64,000 nucleotides of DNA from Dysgonomonas sp. HDW5A (lineage in GTDB: Bacteria; Bacteroidota; Bacteroidia; Bacteroidales; Dysgonomonadaceae), in the NCBI RefSeq assembly GCF_011299555.1, contig NZ_CP049857.1, positions 3,844,001-3,908,000 of the forward strand. The letters are read 5' to 3'. Under the pieces are notes generated by a model. That model had not been told where the DNA came from. It saw nothing but the letters and a program-made list of their open reading frames with translations, and searched no databases. The number at the start of each line of letters is the position of its first letter. Positions within the stretch are counted from its first letter, which is position 1. Positions 52,252-60,788 of this stretch are shown here, one piece after another. Made by a program: the position numbers and the translations under genes.

Positions 52252-52548
52252 TTATTTAAGACAGACATCTTCAATCAAACTTGATAATAAAACTTTTTCA
52301 CTGCACTCTCCTTTTAAATAATTAATAGCATGGTATGCAATAGATTGTCCTTGTATAGATTTTAGTTTTCCTGCTCCCGATTTCACAAAATCAGTATCCC
52401 TTGCTTTCAATATCTCCAATGCTTTTATATATCCTTCTTTAGCATCCACATTAACGAATCGATTCATAGCCTTATTACCCATGTATTTATTGATAATAGT
52501 TATCATCTCTTCAACCATACTATCTGATGGCATTAAATTAATTGACAT
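52252..52548 (-). CDS. Hypothetical protein (98 aa)
   Basis: A soluble helical protein: MVEEMITIINKYMGNKAM, DAKEGYIKALEILKARDTD, and a Gly/Ser/Gln-rich turn GAGKLKSIQGQS. It does not match a family I know. It may pair with the following 98-residue gene. The region around it is AT-rich and lacks clear phage genes, so whether it belongs to the mobile remnant is uncertain. Confidence 0.5.
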   Translation of the reverse strand: MSINLMPSDSMVEEMITIINKYMGNKAMNRFVNVDAKEGYIKALEILKARDTDFVKSGAGKLKSIQGQSIAYHAINYLKGECSEKVLLSSLIEDVCLK

Positions 52549-52894
52549 ATTTGTTCTTTATTACTGTTTATAAGATGGCTTGTAAAAATAGCACATACAT
52601 AGTTTAAAGTTAGTCTTATTAATCAGATTGTGGTATTTAATGACTCTTAAAATTCGAAAAAGAGAATCTATCAAAAGAAATAGGCTAGCAATTGAACTTT
52701 TATATGTAACCTTTTCACGATTTATGACAAATACAAACTGACAAAATTAGAATTACAATATTACTGTCTCTAATAAAAATAGTGAGAAACTATATATTAT
52801 ATTTGTATATTAATCTATCTTTTTTTTAATAACATAGACTTATCTATTAGATAATACAATCAATAATAATATAAATCTTTAATATTTAGCTGAA
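52549..52894. other. 346-base AT-rich region between divergent small genes
   Basis: Apart from a -7-like TATATTTG at 52798-52805 for the plus-strand gene, I see no open frame, RNA motif or repeat that I can support. Confidence 0.5.
52798..52805 (+). promoter_or_regulatory. -7 promoter element of the 88-aa membrane protein gene
   Basis: TATATTTG matches TAnnTTTG, about 90 bases before the ATG at 52895. No -33 TTTG at the usual distance. Confidence 0.4.
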
Positions 52895-53161
52895 ATGGAA
52901 AATCTAGAATTAAGAAACGAAACAGGTGTAGCACCGGTAATGAGTGTTAAGGATTGGGCAATATCTATTATAATTACAATGATACCTTTAGCGGGGCTCA
53001 TTATGTTATGTATTTGGGCTTTTGGCAATAAGGAGATAAACGAAAATAAAAAAAATTGGGCAAAAGCTCTTGTATTTATCCAAATTGCAACAATAATTAT
53101 TGTAGGTATAATTTATGCTATAATAATAGCTGCATTTTTAGCTGTATACCAAACTAGATAG
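52895..53161 (+). CDS. Two-helix membrane protein (88 aa)
   Basis: A short acidic N-terminus, then PVMSVKDWAISIIITMIPLA (start of helix 1, about 19-41), a polar hinge KEINENKKNWAKALV, and helix 2 (about 60-84). The MSVKDW opening and the NKKNWAKA hinge are, from memory, shared by a common family of small Bacteroidetes membrane proteins of unknown function. It is monocistronic. Confidence 0.7.
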   Translation: MENLELRNETGVAPVMSVKDWAISIIITMIPLAGLIMLCIWAFGNKEINENKKNWAKALVFIQIATIIIVGIIYAIIIAAFLAVYQTR

Positions 53162-53527
53162 TAGAATATAATATTAAGATATGAAGCCTAAATTAAGTAT
53201 TAATCACCCAATCAGGTAGATATATAAATACTAATTTTATATCAAAAAAGCTTATCAAACATATCTATTTCTATATAGAAACAATTCATAAAACTTTATC
53301 TAAGAGTTATACGTTTACACTATGTGTTTTTCATAGTATTAGATTTAAGGTTAATAATGAAGAATGGTTGTCGGGATGACAATCATTTCTTTTTATATAC
53401 TGCTTTTAAATAAAAGCCATCTAATAAATAGAGATGATACACTAAATATTTTAAATTCGAGATTGGGATTCATTAATAGTTTCCCATTATATTTATATAT
53501 AGTACTTTAAATTAAGATTAAAAATAC
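53162..53527. other. 366-base region between the small membrane protein gene and lipA
   Basis: It contains no open frame worth calling. A terminator-shaped hairpin sits in the middle (53361-53396), 200 bases beyond the upstream stop codon. The remaining sequence is AT-rich; no -7 consensus stands out before lipA. Confidence 0.5.
53361..53396 (+). terminator. Isolated terminator-like hairpin
   Basis: AGAATGGTTGTC (53361-53372) pairs, with one bulge and one G-T pair, with GACAATCATTTCT (53378-53390), and a T-rich tail follows. It is unusually far from the upstream gene, so it may end a long 3' UTR or an unannotated small RNA. Confidence 0.6.
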
Positions 53528-54385
53528 ATGGAAAGAGTAAAAAAACCAGAATGGTTAAAAATTAAACTTGGCGGAGGCAAAGAATATTCTTATACTCAGA
53601 AATTAATTCATGACAATAGCCTAAATACGATATGTGTAAGTGGAAAATGTCCCAATTTAGGACATTGTTGGAGTATGAAGACTGCAACTTTCATGATACT
53701 AGGAGATATATGTACACGTTCTTGTAAATTTTGTGCCACTAAGTCAGGAAAACCATTACCATTAGATGAATCCGAGATTGCTAAAGTTGCAGATAGCATT
53801 CAGAAAATGGAACTGAGATATTGTGTGATAACATCTGTCGATAGAGATGATTTACCCGATCAAGGAGCCAATTATTGGGCAAGAGTAATAACTGAAGTAA
53901 AAAAGCAAAACCCAAATACTAAGCTTGAAGTATTAATACCTGACTTTGATGCTAAAACAGAATTACTAGATATAGTATTCGAAGCAAAACCTGATATATT
54001 GAGCCATAATATGGAAACGGTAAAACGATTAACCTCTAAGATTCGTAGCCGGGCACGTTATGACAGGAGTTTAGAAGTACAGAAATATGCAGCGAGTAAA
54101 GGCTTCTTCACCAAATCGGGAATTATGCTTGGATTAGGGGAAACTGAAGAAGAAGTTATCGAGTTAATGCATGATCTACGTGGAGTAGGATGTCAATTAC
54201 TTACTATAGGCCAATATTTACAACCCACATTAAAACATATTCCGGTAAAAGAATACATTCACCCCGATCAGTTTGCAAAATACAAAACTTTAGGTCTCGA
54301 ACTTGGTTTTAAATTTGTAGAAAGCGGCCCCCTTGTTAGATCATCCTATATGGCAGAAACTACGTTCAATCAAATTATTCAATAA
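53528..54385 (+). CDS. lipA: Lipoyl synthase
   Basis: Radical-SAM enzyme that inserts two sulfurs into protein-bound octanoate. 285 residues with both iron-sulfur sites: the auxiliary cluster Cys36, Cys41, Cys47 (CVSGKCPNLGHC) with the C-terminal RSSYMAE serine ligand, and the SAM cluster Cys62, Cys66, Cys69 (CTRSCKFC). MLGLGETEEEV and DLPDQGANYWA are further family marks. lipB follows after 4 bases, so the octanoyl transfer and sulfur insertion steps are co-expressed. Confidence 0.97.
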   Translation: MERVKKPEWLKIKLGGGKEYSYTQKLIHDNSLNTICVSGKCPNLGHCWSMKTATFMILGDICTRSCKFCATKSGKPLPLDESEIAKVADSIQKMELRYCVITSVDRDDLPDQGANYWARVITEVKKQNPNTKLEVLIPDFDAKTELLDIVFEAKPDILSHNMETVKRLTSKIRSRARYDRSLEVQKYAASKGFFTKSGIMLGLGETEEEVIELMHDLRGVGCQLLTIGQYLQPTLKHIPVKEYIHPDQFAKYKTLGLELGFKFVESGPLVRSSYMAETTFNQIIQ

Positions 54386-54389
54386 TACA

Positions 54390-55061
54390 ATGAAATTTAC
54401 AGATTGGGGAATTATTGATTATAAAAAAGCATGGGATAAGCAAAATGAAATTTTCACTCATCTAATTAGTGCTAAAAGCACAGCCGACTATTTGAGTAAA
54501 ATAGATCAATTACAACAGATCATATTTTGTGAACATCCTCATGTCTATACATTAGGGCGTAATGGCAATGTAAGCAATATGCTTATTCAAGAAGACAGAC
54601 TAAAATCATTAAATGCAACATATTATAAAACAGACAGAGGAGGTGATATTACCTATCATGGCTTCGGACAAATAGTCGTATATCCTATTATCGATTTAGA
54701 TGCCTTACATATATCCTTAAGACAATATGTATGCAATTTAGAAGAAGCAGTAATAAGAACACTAATGCATTACAATTTAAAAACCGAACGTGCAGAAGGA
54801 GCAACAGGAGTCTGGTTTGATTATAATACTCCTTCTGCCAGAAAAATATGTGCAATTGGAGTAAGAGCCTCCCATTATGTAACCATGCACGGTCTTGCCT
54901 TTAACATTTCAACGGATTTATCCTATTACAATTACATTAATCCATGTGGATTTATAGACAAAGGTGTCACTTCTTTAGAAAAAGAATTAGGTAAATCGGT
55001 TAATATGGAAGAAGTCAAAGGTATTCTAAGATCAGAACTAGACAAATTGTTACAGTTCTAA
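54390..55061 (+). CDS. lipB: Octanoyltransferase LipB
   Basis: Moves octanoate from acyl carrier protein to lipoyl domains of 2-oxoacid dehydrogenases and the glycine cleavage H protein. 223 residues from ATG 54390; the longer frame (54333) would overlap lipA by 50 bases without reason. RGGDITYHGFGQIVVYP is the substrate site, Lys152 (in ARKICAIGVR) and Cys186 (in YINPCGF) are the catalytic pair. No terminator is visible downstream. Confidence 0.96.
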   Translation: MKFTDWGIIDYKKAWDKQNEIFTHLISAKSTADYLSKIDQLQQIIFCEHPHVYTLGRNGNVSNMLIQEDRLKSLNATYYKTDRGGDITYHGFGQIVVYPIIDLDALHISLRQYVCNLEEAVIRTLMHYNLKTERAEGATGVWFDYNTPSARKICAIGVRASHYVTMHGLAFNISTDLSYYNYINPCGFIDKGVTSLEKELGKSVNMEEVKGILRSELDKLLQF

Positions 55062-55228
55062 ATAGATTACCTTAAAATGATTAGATATTATTTATTCTAT
55101 AATATAATTTAACAGGTTATTATATCTAATCTCAACATAAATAATTAAAGGTTAGCTAATACTTGAAAACTATTTTATGAGATAGTTGTTAAACTATATG
55201 TATTTAACTATATAAACTTTGATTATTT

Positions 55229-56011
55229 ATGAAAAAGAAAGCTTTATTAGGATTACTATCCTTATGTTTAGTATTGGTAGCATCAACTTCTTGTAAAGAG
55301 AAAGCTAAAGTTGAAGATAAATCGACTGTAGCCGCTACCGAGGGAACCGTACAAATACCAGAAGCGGAAGTATTAACTAGTACTGTATTAACAGCCGCCG
55401 AACAGGCAGCTCTAAAACCTGCTGATGTATTTAATCTTCTTAAAGAAGGTAATAAAGAGTTTGTAGAAGATAATCTTACAGTACGTAATAACTCTCAACG
55501 TGTTAGAGATGCTGCAACAGCTCAATTTCCTATGGCTACTGTTCTATCTTGTTTAGATTCGCGTGTACCGGTTGAAGATATTTTCCACAGAGGTATCGGT
55601 GATCTTTTTGTTGCTCGTATTGCAGGTAATATCGTTAATGAAGATATACTTGGTAGTTTCGAATTTGCAACTAAAGTATCAGGAGCAAAAGTTATCGTTG
55701 TATTAGGTCACGAATATTGTGGAGCTGTTATGTCTGCAATCGATGACGTAAAACTTGGTAATATTACTGCTTTATTAGCGAAAATACAACCTGCTGTAGC
55801 TGCTGCTGGAAAAACATTCGAAGGTGAGAAAACTGCTGCAAACCCTGCATTCGTAGAAGCTGTTTGTGACCACAATGTTGAAATAGCTATGGAGCAACTT
55901 CGTACAAAAAGTCCTATTTTGAAAGAATTGGAAGACAAAGGCGAATTATTAATCGTTGGTGGTGTATATGATATGAAAACAGGAAAGGTAAATTTCTTTG
56001 AAAAGAAATAA
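55229..56011 (+). CDS. Beta-carbonic anhydrase, probable lipoprotein
   Basis: 260 residues. The N-terminal signal ends in a lipobox-like VASTSC (Cys22 would be lipidated), followed by a charged, Ala/Glu-rich linker to about residue 60. The carbonic anhydrase core has zinc ligands Cys108, His161 and Cys164 (SCLDSRVPVEDIF, GHEYCGAV) and the Asp110/Arg112 pair. It therefore looks active outside the cytoplasm, unlike the cytoplasmic enzyme at 39.2 kb. Possible roles are CO2/bicarbonate handling at the cell surface; inference only. Confidence 0.93.
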   Translation: MKKKALLGLLSLCLVLVASTSCKEKAKVEDKSTVAATEGTVQIPEAEVLTSTVLTAAEQAALKPADVFNLLKEGNKEFVEDNLTVRNNSQRVRDAATAQFPMATVLSCLDSRVPVEDIFHRGIGDLFVARIAGNIVNEDILGSFEFATKVSGAKVIVVLGHEYCGAVMSAIDDVKLGNITALLAKIQPAVAAAGKTFEGEKTAANPAFVEAVCDHNVEIAMEQLRTKSPILKELEDKGELLIVGGVYDMKTGKVNFFEKK

Positions 56012-56205
56012 CAAAAAAAGACCTCCTTTTTGATACATCTAAAACTCAACACATTGCATGTTTTTTTATAATATTAAGGCTGTGAAAACAAACATAAACA
56101 ACACATAATAAGCAAGTTGAAAGACTAAAGCATCACTTAACAATCATTACACTTAGAGTCATTTTATTTAAACCAAATTAACGGTAAAAATCTCTAAAAC
56201 TAGTA

Positions 56206-56213
56206 TATATTTG
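56206..56213 (+). promoter_or_regulatory. -7 promoter element of the small Lys-rich gene
   Basis: TATATTTG matches TAnnTTTG, about 47 bases before the ATG at 56261. Confidence 0.45.
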
Positions 56214-56260
56214 ATGCGTGTTTAACAAGTATGTTTCACTTATTTAATAGTAAAAAAATT

Positions 56261-56482
56261 ATGAAAAAAGTAGTTCTTTCATGCGTTATGATGATCGCTC
56301 TTATGGCATCTGTTAGTGTTATGGCTCAAGATTCAAAAAAAGCTGCTGCTCCTGTAAAAACGGAAACTAAAGCAACAACAGCTACTACTAAACCTGAGTC
56401 TAAAAAGGATTCGAAAAAGTGTGATACTAAGAAATCTGAAGCTAAAACAGAGAAGAAAAGCACTTCAAGCGTGAAGAAATAA
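56261..56482 (+). CDS. Small exported Lys/Ala/Thr-rich protein
   Basis: 73 residues from ATG 56261 (an ATG ten codons earlier is less likely because the signal peptide starts here). The signal peptide MKKVVLSCVMMIALMASV ends at VMAQ. The mature 50 residues are nearly all Lys, Ala, Thr, Ser and Glu (TETKATTATTKPESKKD-like), with one Cys. It is probably disordered and strongly basic in the periplasm, and could bind nucleic acid, LPS or peptidoglycan; no function is established. A perfect terminator follows. Confidence 0.72.
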   Translation: MKKVVLSCVMMIALMASVSVMAQDSKKAAAPVKTETKATTATTKPESKKDSKKCDTKKSEAKTEKKSTSSVKK

Positions 56483-56500
56483 TTTTTACAGTATTTATAA

Positions 56501-56540
56501 AAGAAGATCGATACAGATTGTATCGATCTTCTTCTATTTT
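56501..56540 (+). terminator. Terminator of the small Lys-rich gene
   Basis: A perfect 15-bp stem (56501-56515 with 56519-56533, core GATCGATACA), a 3-base loop and a CTATTTT tail. Confidence 0.92.
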
Positions 56541-56765
56541 AATAATATACTCAAAATTAAAAAATGACATTTTGGCTTTAAACATGACAAAATGACTACA
56601 CTCTTAAAATCAGTATCACTTTACACAACAACCACATAATCTACTGATTATATTACACATACAGCTCTAAAACATAGAAATTCAATCAAAATCGATATTA
56701 CATAGAAACAAAATTGCACATTCTTTGCTTTTTTATATATGAAAACTATGTAGAACTTAAATTAT

Positions 56766-56771
56766 AGGAGG
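56766..56771 (+). promoter_or_regulatory. Strong Shine-Dalgarno site of the Hsp20 gene
   Basis: AGGAGG, eight bases before the ATG at 56780. Such a perfect site is rare in this phylum, whose other genes in this window lack one. It may allow unusually strong translation of a stress protein. Confidence 0.8.
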
Positions 56772-56779
56772 ATTTTGAA

Positions 56780-57208
56780 ATGAATAACAGATTAATGAAA
56801 TTCGACTCTAGAAAAAGTTTTTTACCATCAATTTTAAATGATGATTTTTTCACAAACTTTTTTGAAGGCAATAGCTTGCCCGCTGCTAATATTATAGAAA
56901 ATAAAGATGAGTTTAGAGTAGAATTATCGGTACCCGGATTCAACAAAGATGAATTCAACATTGAAGTAGAAAAGAATGTCTTAATTATCTCAGCAAAGCA
57001 AGAAAGTAAAAAAGCAGAGAAAGACAAAGAAGAAAGACTTATTCGCGAAGAGTTCAGATCGTCTTCTTTTTCTAGAAGTTTTGTCTTGCCCGATAGCGTT
57101 GATATGGAAAAAATATCTGCTCAGTATAACGATGGAGTTTTAAAATTATCAATTCCAAAACTAAATAAATCTCCAGAAGATAAAATTAAAAGAATCGAAA
57201 TTAAATAA
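56780..57208 (+). CDS. Small heat-shock protein, Hsp20/alpha-crystallin family
   Basis: ATP-independent holdase of 142 residues. The N-terminus is short (MNNRLMKFDSRKSFLPSIL), followed by the crystallin domain: PAANIIENKDEFRVELSVPG, FNKDEFNIEVEKNVLIISAK, EFRSSSFSRSFVLPDSVD and the closing NDGVLKLSIPKL (about 118-129). A short charged tail lacks a clear Ile-x-Ile/Val motif. The leader has a perfect AGGAGG and an imperfect inverted repeat (CATTTTG at 56568-56574 and CAAAATG at 56588-56594) that could be an operator. A terminator follows. Confidence 0.95.
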   Translation: MNNRLMKFDSRKSFLPSILNDDFFTNFFEGNSLPAANIIENKDEFRVELSVPGFNKDEFNIEVEKNVLIISAKQESKKAEKDKEERLIREEFRSSSFSRSFVLPDSVDMEKISAQYNDGVLKLSIPKLNKSPEDKIKRIEIK

Positions 57209-57219
57209 AAGTAATTTCA

Positions 57220-57256
57220 CTAAAAAAAGCCGACTCATAAGAGTTGGCTTTTTTAG
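57220..57256. terminator. Bidirectional terminator between Hsp20 and the HAD phosphatase
   Basis: AAAAAAGCCGACTC (57223-57236) pairs with GAGTTGGCTTTTTT (57241-57254) around ATAA, with one G-T pair and poly-A/poly-T flanks that suit both converging genes. Confidence 0.9.
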
Positions 57257-57287
57257 TAAAATCAAAAATATAATTTAGTTCAATTGA

Positions 57288-58022
57288 TCAATTGATGCCC
57301 AGTTCTATGCAATAGTTTGGCCAATTATCAAATAATGCTTTCATCGAAGGTAATACGATGTTAGCTCCAGCATCCCACAATACCTGCTCATCCAATGGAC
57401 CTGTATTTATAGCAATCGTAAAAATTCCGGCAGCAACAGCAGATTCAACTCCCATGGGGGCATTCTCTACCACAATAGCCTGATTAGGACTCAACTTATT
57501 CCCTTTTTCCAATCCCATAAGATAAGGTTCTGGATGTGGCTTTCCATGCTTCACATCAAAAGCGGTAACCATTTTATCCCTTTGAAATATGTTGGGAAAA
57601 TTTTCGTCTAATTTACCTAATAAAGAAGGTTGCCCCGACCCTGTAACCAGAATACATTCCAAACCTTTATTCTTTACAGCTTGAAGCATATCATAAGCAT
57701 AACTTATTGTATCTCCATCATTATAAAGTGTAAACAACTCTGATTTTCTTTTATAGATACGCTGCTTCTCATCCTCTGTAGCCGCTCTTCCATGCATTCT
57801 TTCAATCAAAAGATTAATAGTATTTCCCCCCGTACGCCCTTCGTGTAGGTAGAACTCTTCAGGAGTTGCGTTAATTCCCTCTTCAGTCATTGTCTGATAC
57901 CAAGACTTCGAGTGATACTTCATTGAATCATAAAGAACTCCATCCATATCGAAAAGGACAGCTTTAATATCAAAATCACTATAATTATGTTTCTCCAGAT
58001 ATTCTTGAAATTTACTAGTCAT
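57288..58022 (-). CDS. HAD-superfamily phosphatase/phosphoglucomutase-like protein
   Basis: 244 residues from ATG 58022, chosen because the promoter (58037-58044) lies between it and the longer frame start. Motif I is VLFDMDGVLYDS (nucleophile Asp), a helical cap with GRTGGNTINLLIERM follows, then motif II CILVTGSGQPSLLG, and motif III/IV with DVKHGKPHPEPYLMGLE and VVENAPMGVESAVAAGI. It belongs with the beta-phosphoglucomutase/phosphatase group; the exact substrate cannot be told. It is transcribed alone, opposite kdsA. Confidence 0.9.
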   Translation of the reverse strand: MTSKFQEYLEKHNYSDFDIKAVLFDMDGVLYDSMKYHSKSWYQTMTEEGINATPEEFYLHEGRTGGNTINLLIERMHGRAATEDEKQRIYKRKSELFTLYNDGDTISYAYDMLQAVKNKGLECILVTGSGQPSLLGKLDENFPNIFQRDKMVTAFDVKHGKPHPEPYLMGLEKGNKLSPNQAIVVENAPMGVESAVAAGIFTIAINTGPLDEQVLWDAGANIVLPSMKALFDNWPNYCIELGIN

Positions 58023-58036
58023 TTTTCTTTTTTTTA

Positions 58037-58068
58037 CAAAGGTACAGCTTTTATACACGCAATACAAT
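58037..58068 (-). promoter_or_regulatory. Promoter of the HAD phosphatase gene
   Basis: On the minus strand: ATTG (58068-58065), a 20-base spacer, then TACCTTTG (58044-58037). The -7 matches the consensus and the -33 differs by one base. It lies 15 bases before the ATG at 58022. Confidence 0.65.
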
Positions 58069-58157
58069 TTCCAGTATTTTGACATAAGCCTCTCTGCTTT
58101 CAGTACATTTTTTGTAACTTGCAGAACTTTTAGAGTAACATAAAAAATAATTACGAA

Positions 58158-58955
58158 ATGAATATATCTGAACTAAAAAGTGATAACTTTTTCCTTCTTG
58201 CAGGTCCATGTGTCATTGAAGGAGAAGAAATGGCATTAAGCATTGCCGAAAAGATACTGAATATCACAACAAAATTAAATATACCTTATGTATTTAAGGG
58301 ATCTTATCGCAAAGCAAATCGTTCGAGAGTTGATTCTTTTACCGGAATTGGAGACGAAAAAGCATTGAAAATATTAAGAAAAGTACGTGAAACATTTGGT
58401 GTACCTGTAGTTACCGATATACACGAAACACATGAAGCGGCAATAGCGGCAGAATATGTAGATGTACTGCAAATACCTGCTTTCTTATGTCGTCAAACTG
58501 ATTTGCTGATTGCAGCTGCAGAAACAGGCAAAATGGTTAATATCAAAAAAGGGCAGTTTTTAGCTCCCGGTGCAATGAAATTTGCTGCTCAGAAAATTAT
58601 TGATTCCGGTAATAATAATGTCACACTAACCGAGCGAGGTGTTTCGTATGGCTATGGGGATTTAGTAGTTGACTTCAGAGGAATTCCCGAAATGCAAGAA
58701 TTTGGATTTCCGGTTGTTCTCGACGCAACACACTGCTTACAGAAACCGAATCAAGCTTCGGGAGTAACAGGTGGTCAACCTCAATTAATAGAGACCATGT
58801 GCAAAGCTGCTATTGCGGTCGGAGTTGATGGCCTATTTATAGAAACACACCCTAACACCGCAGAAGCTAAGTCAGATGGAGCGAATATGCTTCCTTTAGA
58901 TCAATTGGAAGGGTTGCTTACTAAACTTGTAAGAATAAGAGAAGCAATCAGATAA
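58158..58955 (+). CDS. kdsA: 2-dehydro-3-deoxyphosphooctonate aldolase (Kdo-8-P synthase)
   Basis: Joins phosphoenolpyruvate and arabinose-5-phosphate to make Kdo-8-phosphate for lipopolysaccharide. 265 residues. Family marks are FLLAGPCVIEGEEMA (PEP site), FKGSYRKANRSRVDSFTG, VVTDIHETHEA, LQIPAFLCRQTDLL, VNIKKGQFLAPGAMKFA and LDATHCLQKP. The stop overlaps the maf start by one base (TAATG), so kdsA, maf and cinA are likely one operon. Confidence 0.97.
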   Translation: MNISELKSDNFFLLAGPCVIEGEEMALSIAEKILNITTKLNIPYVFKGSYRKANRSRVDSFTGIGDEKALKILRKVRETFGVPVVTDIHETHEAAIAAEYVDVLQIPAFLCRQTDLLIAAAETGKMVNIKKGQFLAPGAMKFAAQKIIDSGNNNVTLTERGVSYGYGDLVVDFRGIPEMQEFGFPVVLDATHCLQKPNQASGVTGGQPQLIETMCKAAIAVGVDGLFIETHPNTAEAKSDGANMLPLDQLEGLLTKLVRIREAIR

Positions 58956-59527
58956 TGAAACATAATTATCAAATAATTCTAGCTTCTAATTCGCCCCGCA
59001 GAAAAGAATTGCTATCTGGTCTCGATTTAGAGTACGAGGTCATGGTTTTACCCAATATTGATGAATCATATCCTTTAGATATACCAAAAGAAGAGGTAGC
59101 CCTGTATATTGCTAAAAAGAAAGCCCAAGCCTATACAGACTTATTAACTGATAATAAATTAGTTATAACAGCTGATACAGTAGTCGTTATTGATGACAAA
59201 ATATTAGGCAAACCTATAGACGAAGCTGATGCACAACAAATGCTTCGTGAATTATCAGGCAAAACTCATCAAGTAATAACCGGCGTTTGTCTTACAACAA
59301 GTAATAAACAAAAGTCTTTCAGTGTAATTTCTGATGTCAGATTCTCGAATCTCGATGATTCAGAAATTGAGTACTATGTATCTAAATATAAACCATTAGA
59401 TAAAGCAGGAGCTTACGGAATACAAGAATGGATTGGATATATAGGAGTAGAATACATCAGCGGTTCTTACTTTAATGTAATGGGATTGCCTATACAAAAA
59501 CTTTATCAAGAACTAAAAAAATTCTAA
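58955..59527 (+). CDS. maf: Maf-family nucleoside triphosphate pyrophosphatase
   Basis: House-cleaning enzyme that hydrolyses modified or pyrimidine nucleotides to monophosphates. 190 residues starting with the Maf signature LASNSPRRKELLSGL, then the active-site VITADTVVVIDDKILGKP and SGKTHQVITGVCL, and DKAGAYGIQEWIGYIGVEYISGSY quoted in part as DKAGAYGIQEW near the C-terminus. Its start overlaps kdsA by one base. Confidence 0.94.
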   Translation: MKHNYQIILASNSPRRKELLSGLDLEYEVMVLPNIDESYPLDIPKEEVALYIAKKKAQAYTDLLTDNKLVITADTVVVIDDKILGKPIDEADAQQMLRELSGKTHQVITGVCLTTSNKQKSFSVISDVRFSNLDDSEIEYYVSKYKPLDKAGAYGIQEWIGYIGVEYISGSYFNVMGLPIQKLYQELKKF

Positions 59528-59555
59528 GCATACAATCATTTTTCACATATCATAA

Positions 59556-60782
59556 ATGAAAACAGCAATAATTACTATTGGTGATGAAATTCTCATTGGT
59601 CAGATAGTTGATACCAACTCTGCATGGATGTCTAAAAAACTCACAGAAGCAGGTTATGAAGTAGAAGAAAAAATTTCTATTGGAGATAATGCTCAGCAAA
59701 TTAAAGATACCATCAAAGATGCTTTTGAACGGGTAGATGTTATACTTACAACGGGCGGTATTGGTCCAACTAAAGATGATATAACAAAGAAAACTCTTTG
59801 TGAATACTTTGGAACTGAACTGGTCTTTGACGAATCTGTTCTTGCAAATATCAATCATGTAATCTCTAATTTTACGACTCTCAACCCTTTGACTCGAGAT
59901 CAGGCCTATGTACCTAAGGATTGTACTGTAATCCAGAACAAAGTGGGTACTGCACCTATCACCTGGTTCGAAAAGGGAGAAAAAGTATTAGTCTCAATGC
60001 CGGGAGTTCCCTATGAGATGAAATACAATATGGAAAATGAAATTATCCCTCGTCTACAAACTAAATACAATGCTGAAGCCTATGTTTCGCAAGTATTGCT
60101 TGTCGGAGGATATACTGAATCAAATTTAGCCATACATTTAACAGACTTCGAAAATAACCTTCCTGAAGGATTCGGGTTAGCGTATCTCCCCTCCCCTCGT
60201 TTAATGAAATTAAGACTCTTTGTAAAAGGAGAACAACGTACCGGGGAACTAGAGAATGAAGTTCTGAAACTTAAAACTCTTTTAGGTGATGCTATACTTG
60301 CAGAAAAAGATATTCCTCTCGAAAAAATATTAGGCGAACGCTTATCAGAAAAAAATCTAACTCTCGGAACCGCAGAGAGCTGTACAGGTGGATATATAGC
60401 TCATCTGATTACCTCTATTCCGGGGTCTTCAACTTATTTTAAAGGAAGTATAGTTTCTTATTCAAATGAAATCAAATGCAACGTTTTAAATGTTTCCCAG
60501 TCTAACCTTATTGAATACGGAGCCGTAAGCGAATCCGTTGTCTTAGAGATGGCTAAAGGTGCTCAAAAGACTTTAAATGTCGATTGCTTAATTGCTGTTT
60601 CTGGAATAGCAGGACCAGATGGCGGTAGTGATGACAAACCCGTGGGAACTGTATGGATTGCTACGGCAATTAAAGATAAAATAGAAGCAAGAAGATATCA
60701 ATTAGGAAAATACCGCGAAGCTAACATCATAGGAGCTTCTAACACAGGACTTTTACAATTATTACGAATGATAAAAGATTAA
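59556..60782 (+). CDS. cinA: CinA-family protein (nicotinamide-nucleotide amidase)
   Basis: 408 residues with the two-domain CinA layout. The N-terminal molybdopterin-binding-like domain (about 1-170) has IITIGDEILIGQIVDTNSAW and LTTGGIGPTKDDITKKTL. The C-terminal amidase domain (about 245-408) has GTAESCTGGYIAHLITSIPG and VSGIAGPDGGSDDKPVGTVW. It recycles NMN to nicotinate mononucleotide in species studied and is linked to competence by name. Here it follows maf after 28 bases. Confidence 0.95.
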   Translation: MKTAIITIGDEILIGQIVDTNSAWMSKKLTEAGYEVEEKISIGDNAQQIKDTIKDAFERVDVILTTGGIGPTKDDITKKTLCEYFGTELVFDESVLANINHVISNFTTLNPLTRDQAYVPKDCTVIQNKVGTAPITWFEKGEKVLVSMPGVPYEMKYNMENEIIPRLQTKYNAEAYVSQVLLVGGYTESNLAIHLTDFENNLPEGFGLAYLPSPRLMKLRLFVKGEQRTGELENEVLKLKTLLGDAILAEKDIPLEKILGERLSEKNLTLGTAESCTGGYIAHLITSIPGSSTYFKGSIVSYSNEIKCNVLNVSQSNLIEYGAVSESVVLEMAKGAQKTLNVDCLIAVSGIAGPDGGSDDKPVGTVWIATAIKDKIEARRYQLGKYREANIIGASNTGLLQLLRMIKD

Positions 60783-60788
60783 AACCTC

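Noticed and set aside
48441-53527. Attachment-site repeat of the tRNA-Leu 3' end marking the other border of the mobile remnant
   Set aside because: I scanned by eye for a copy of the T-arm/acceptor sequence in the region up to lipA and found none; without it the element borders are undefined.
59556-60782. dprA and cinA taken as proof of natural competence
   Set aside because: Both are widespread in non-competent bacteria, and no other competence gene (comEC, comM, pilus genes) is present in the window.
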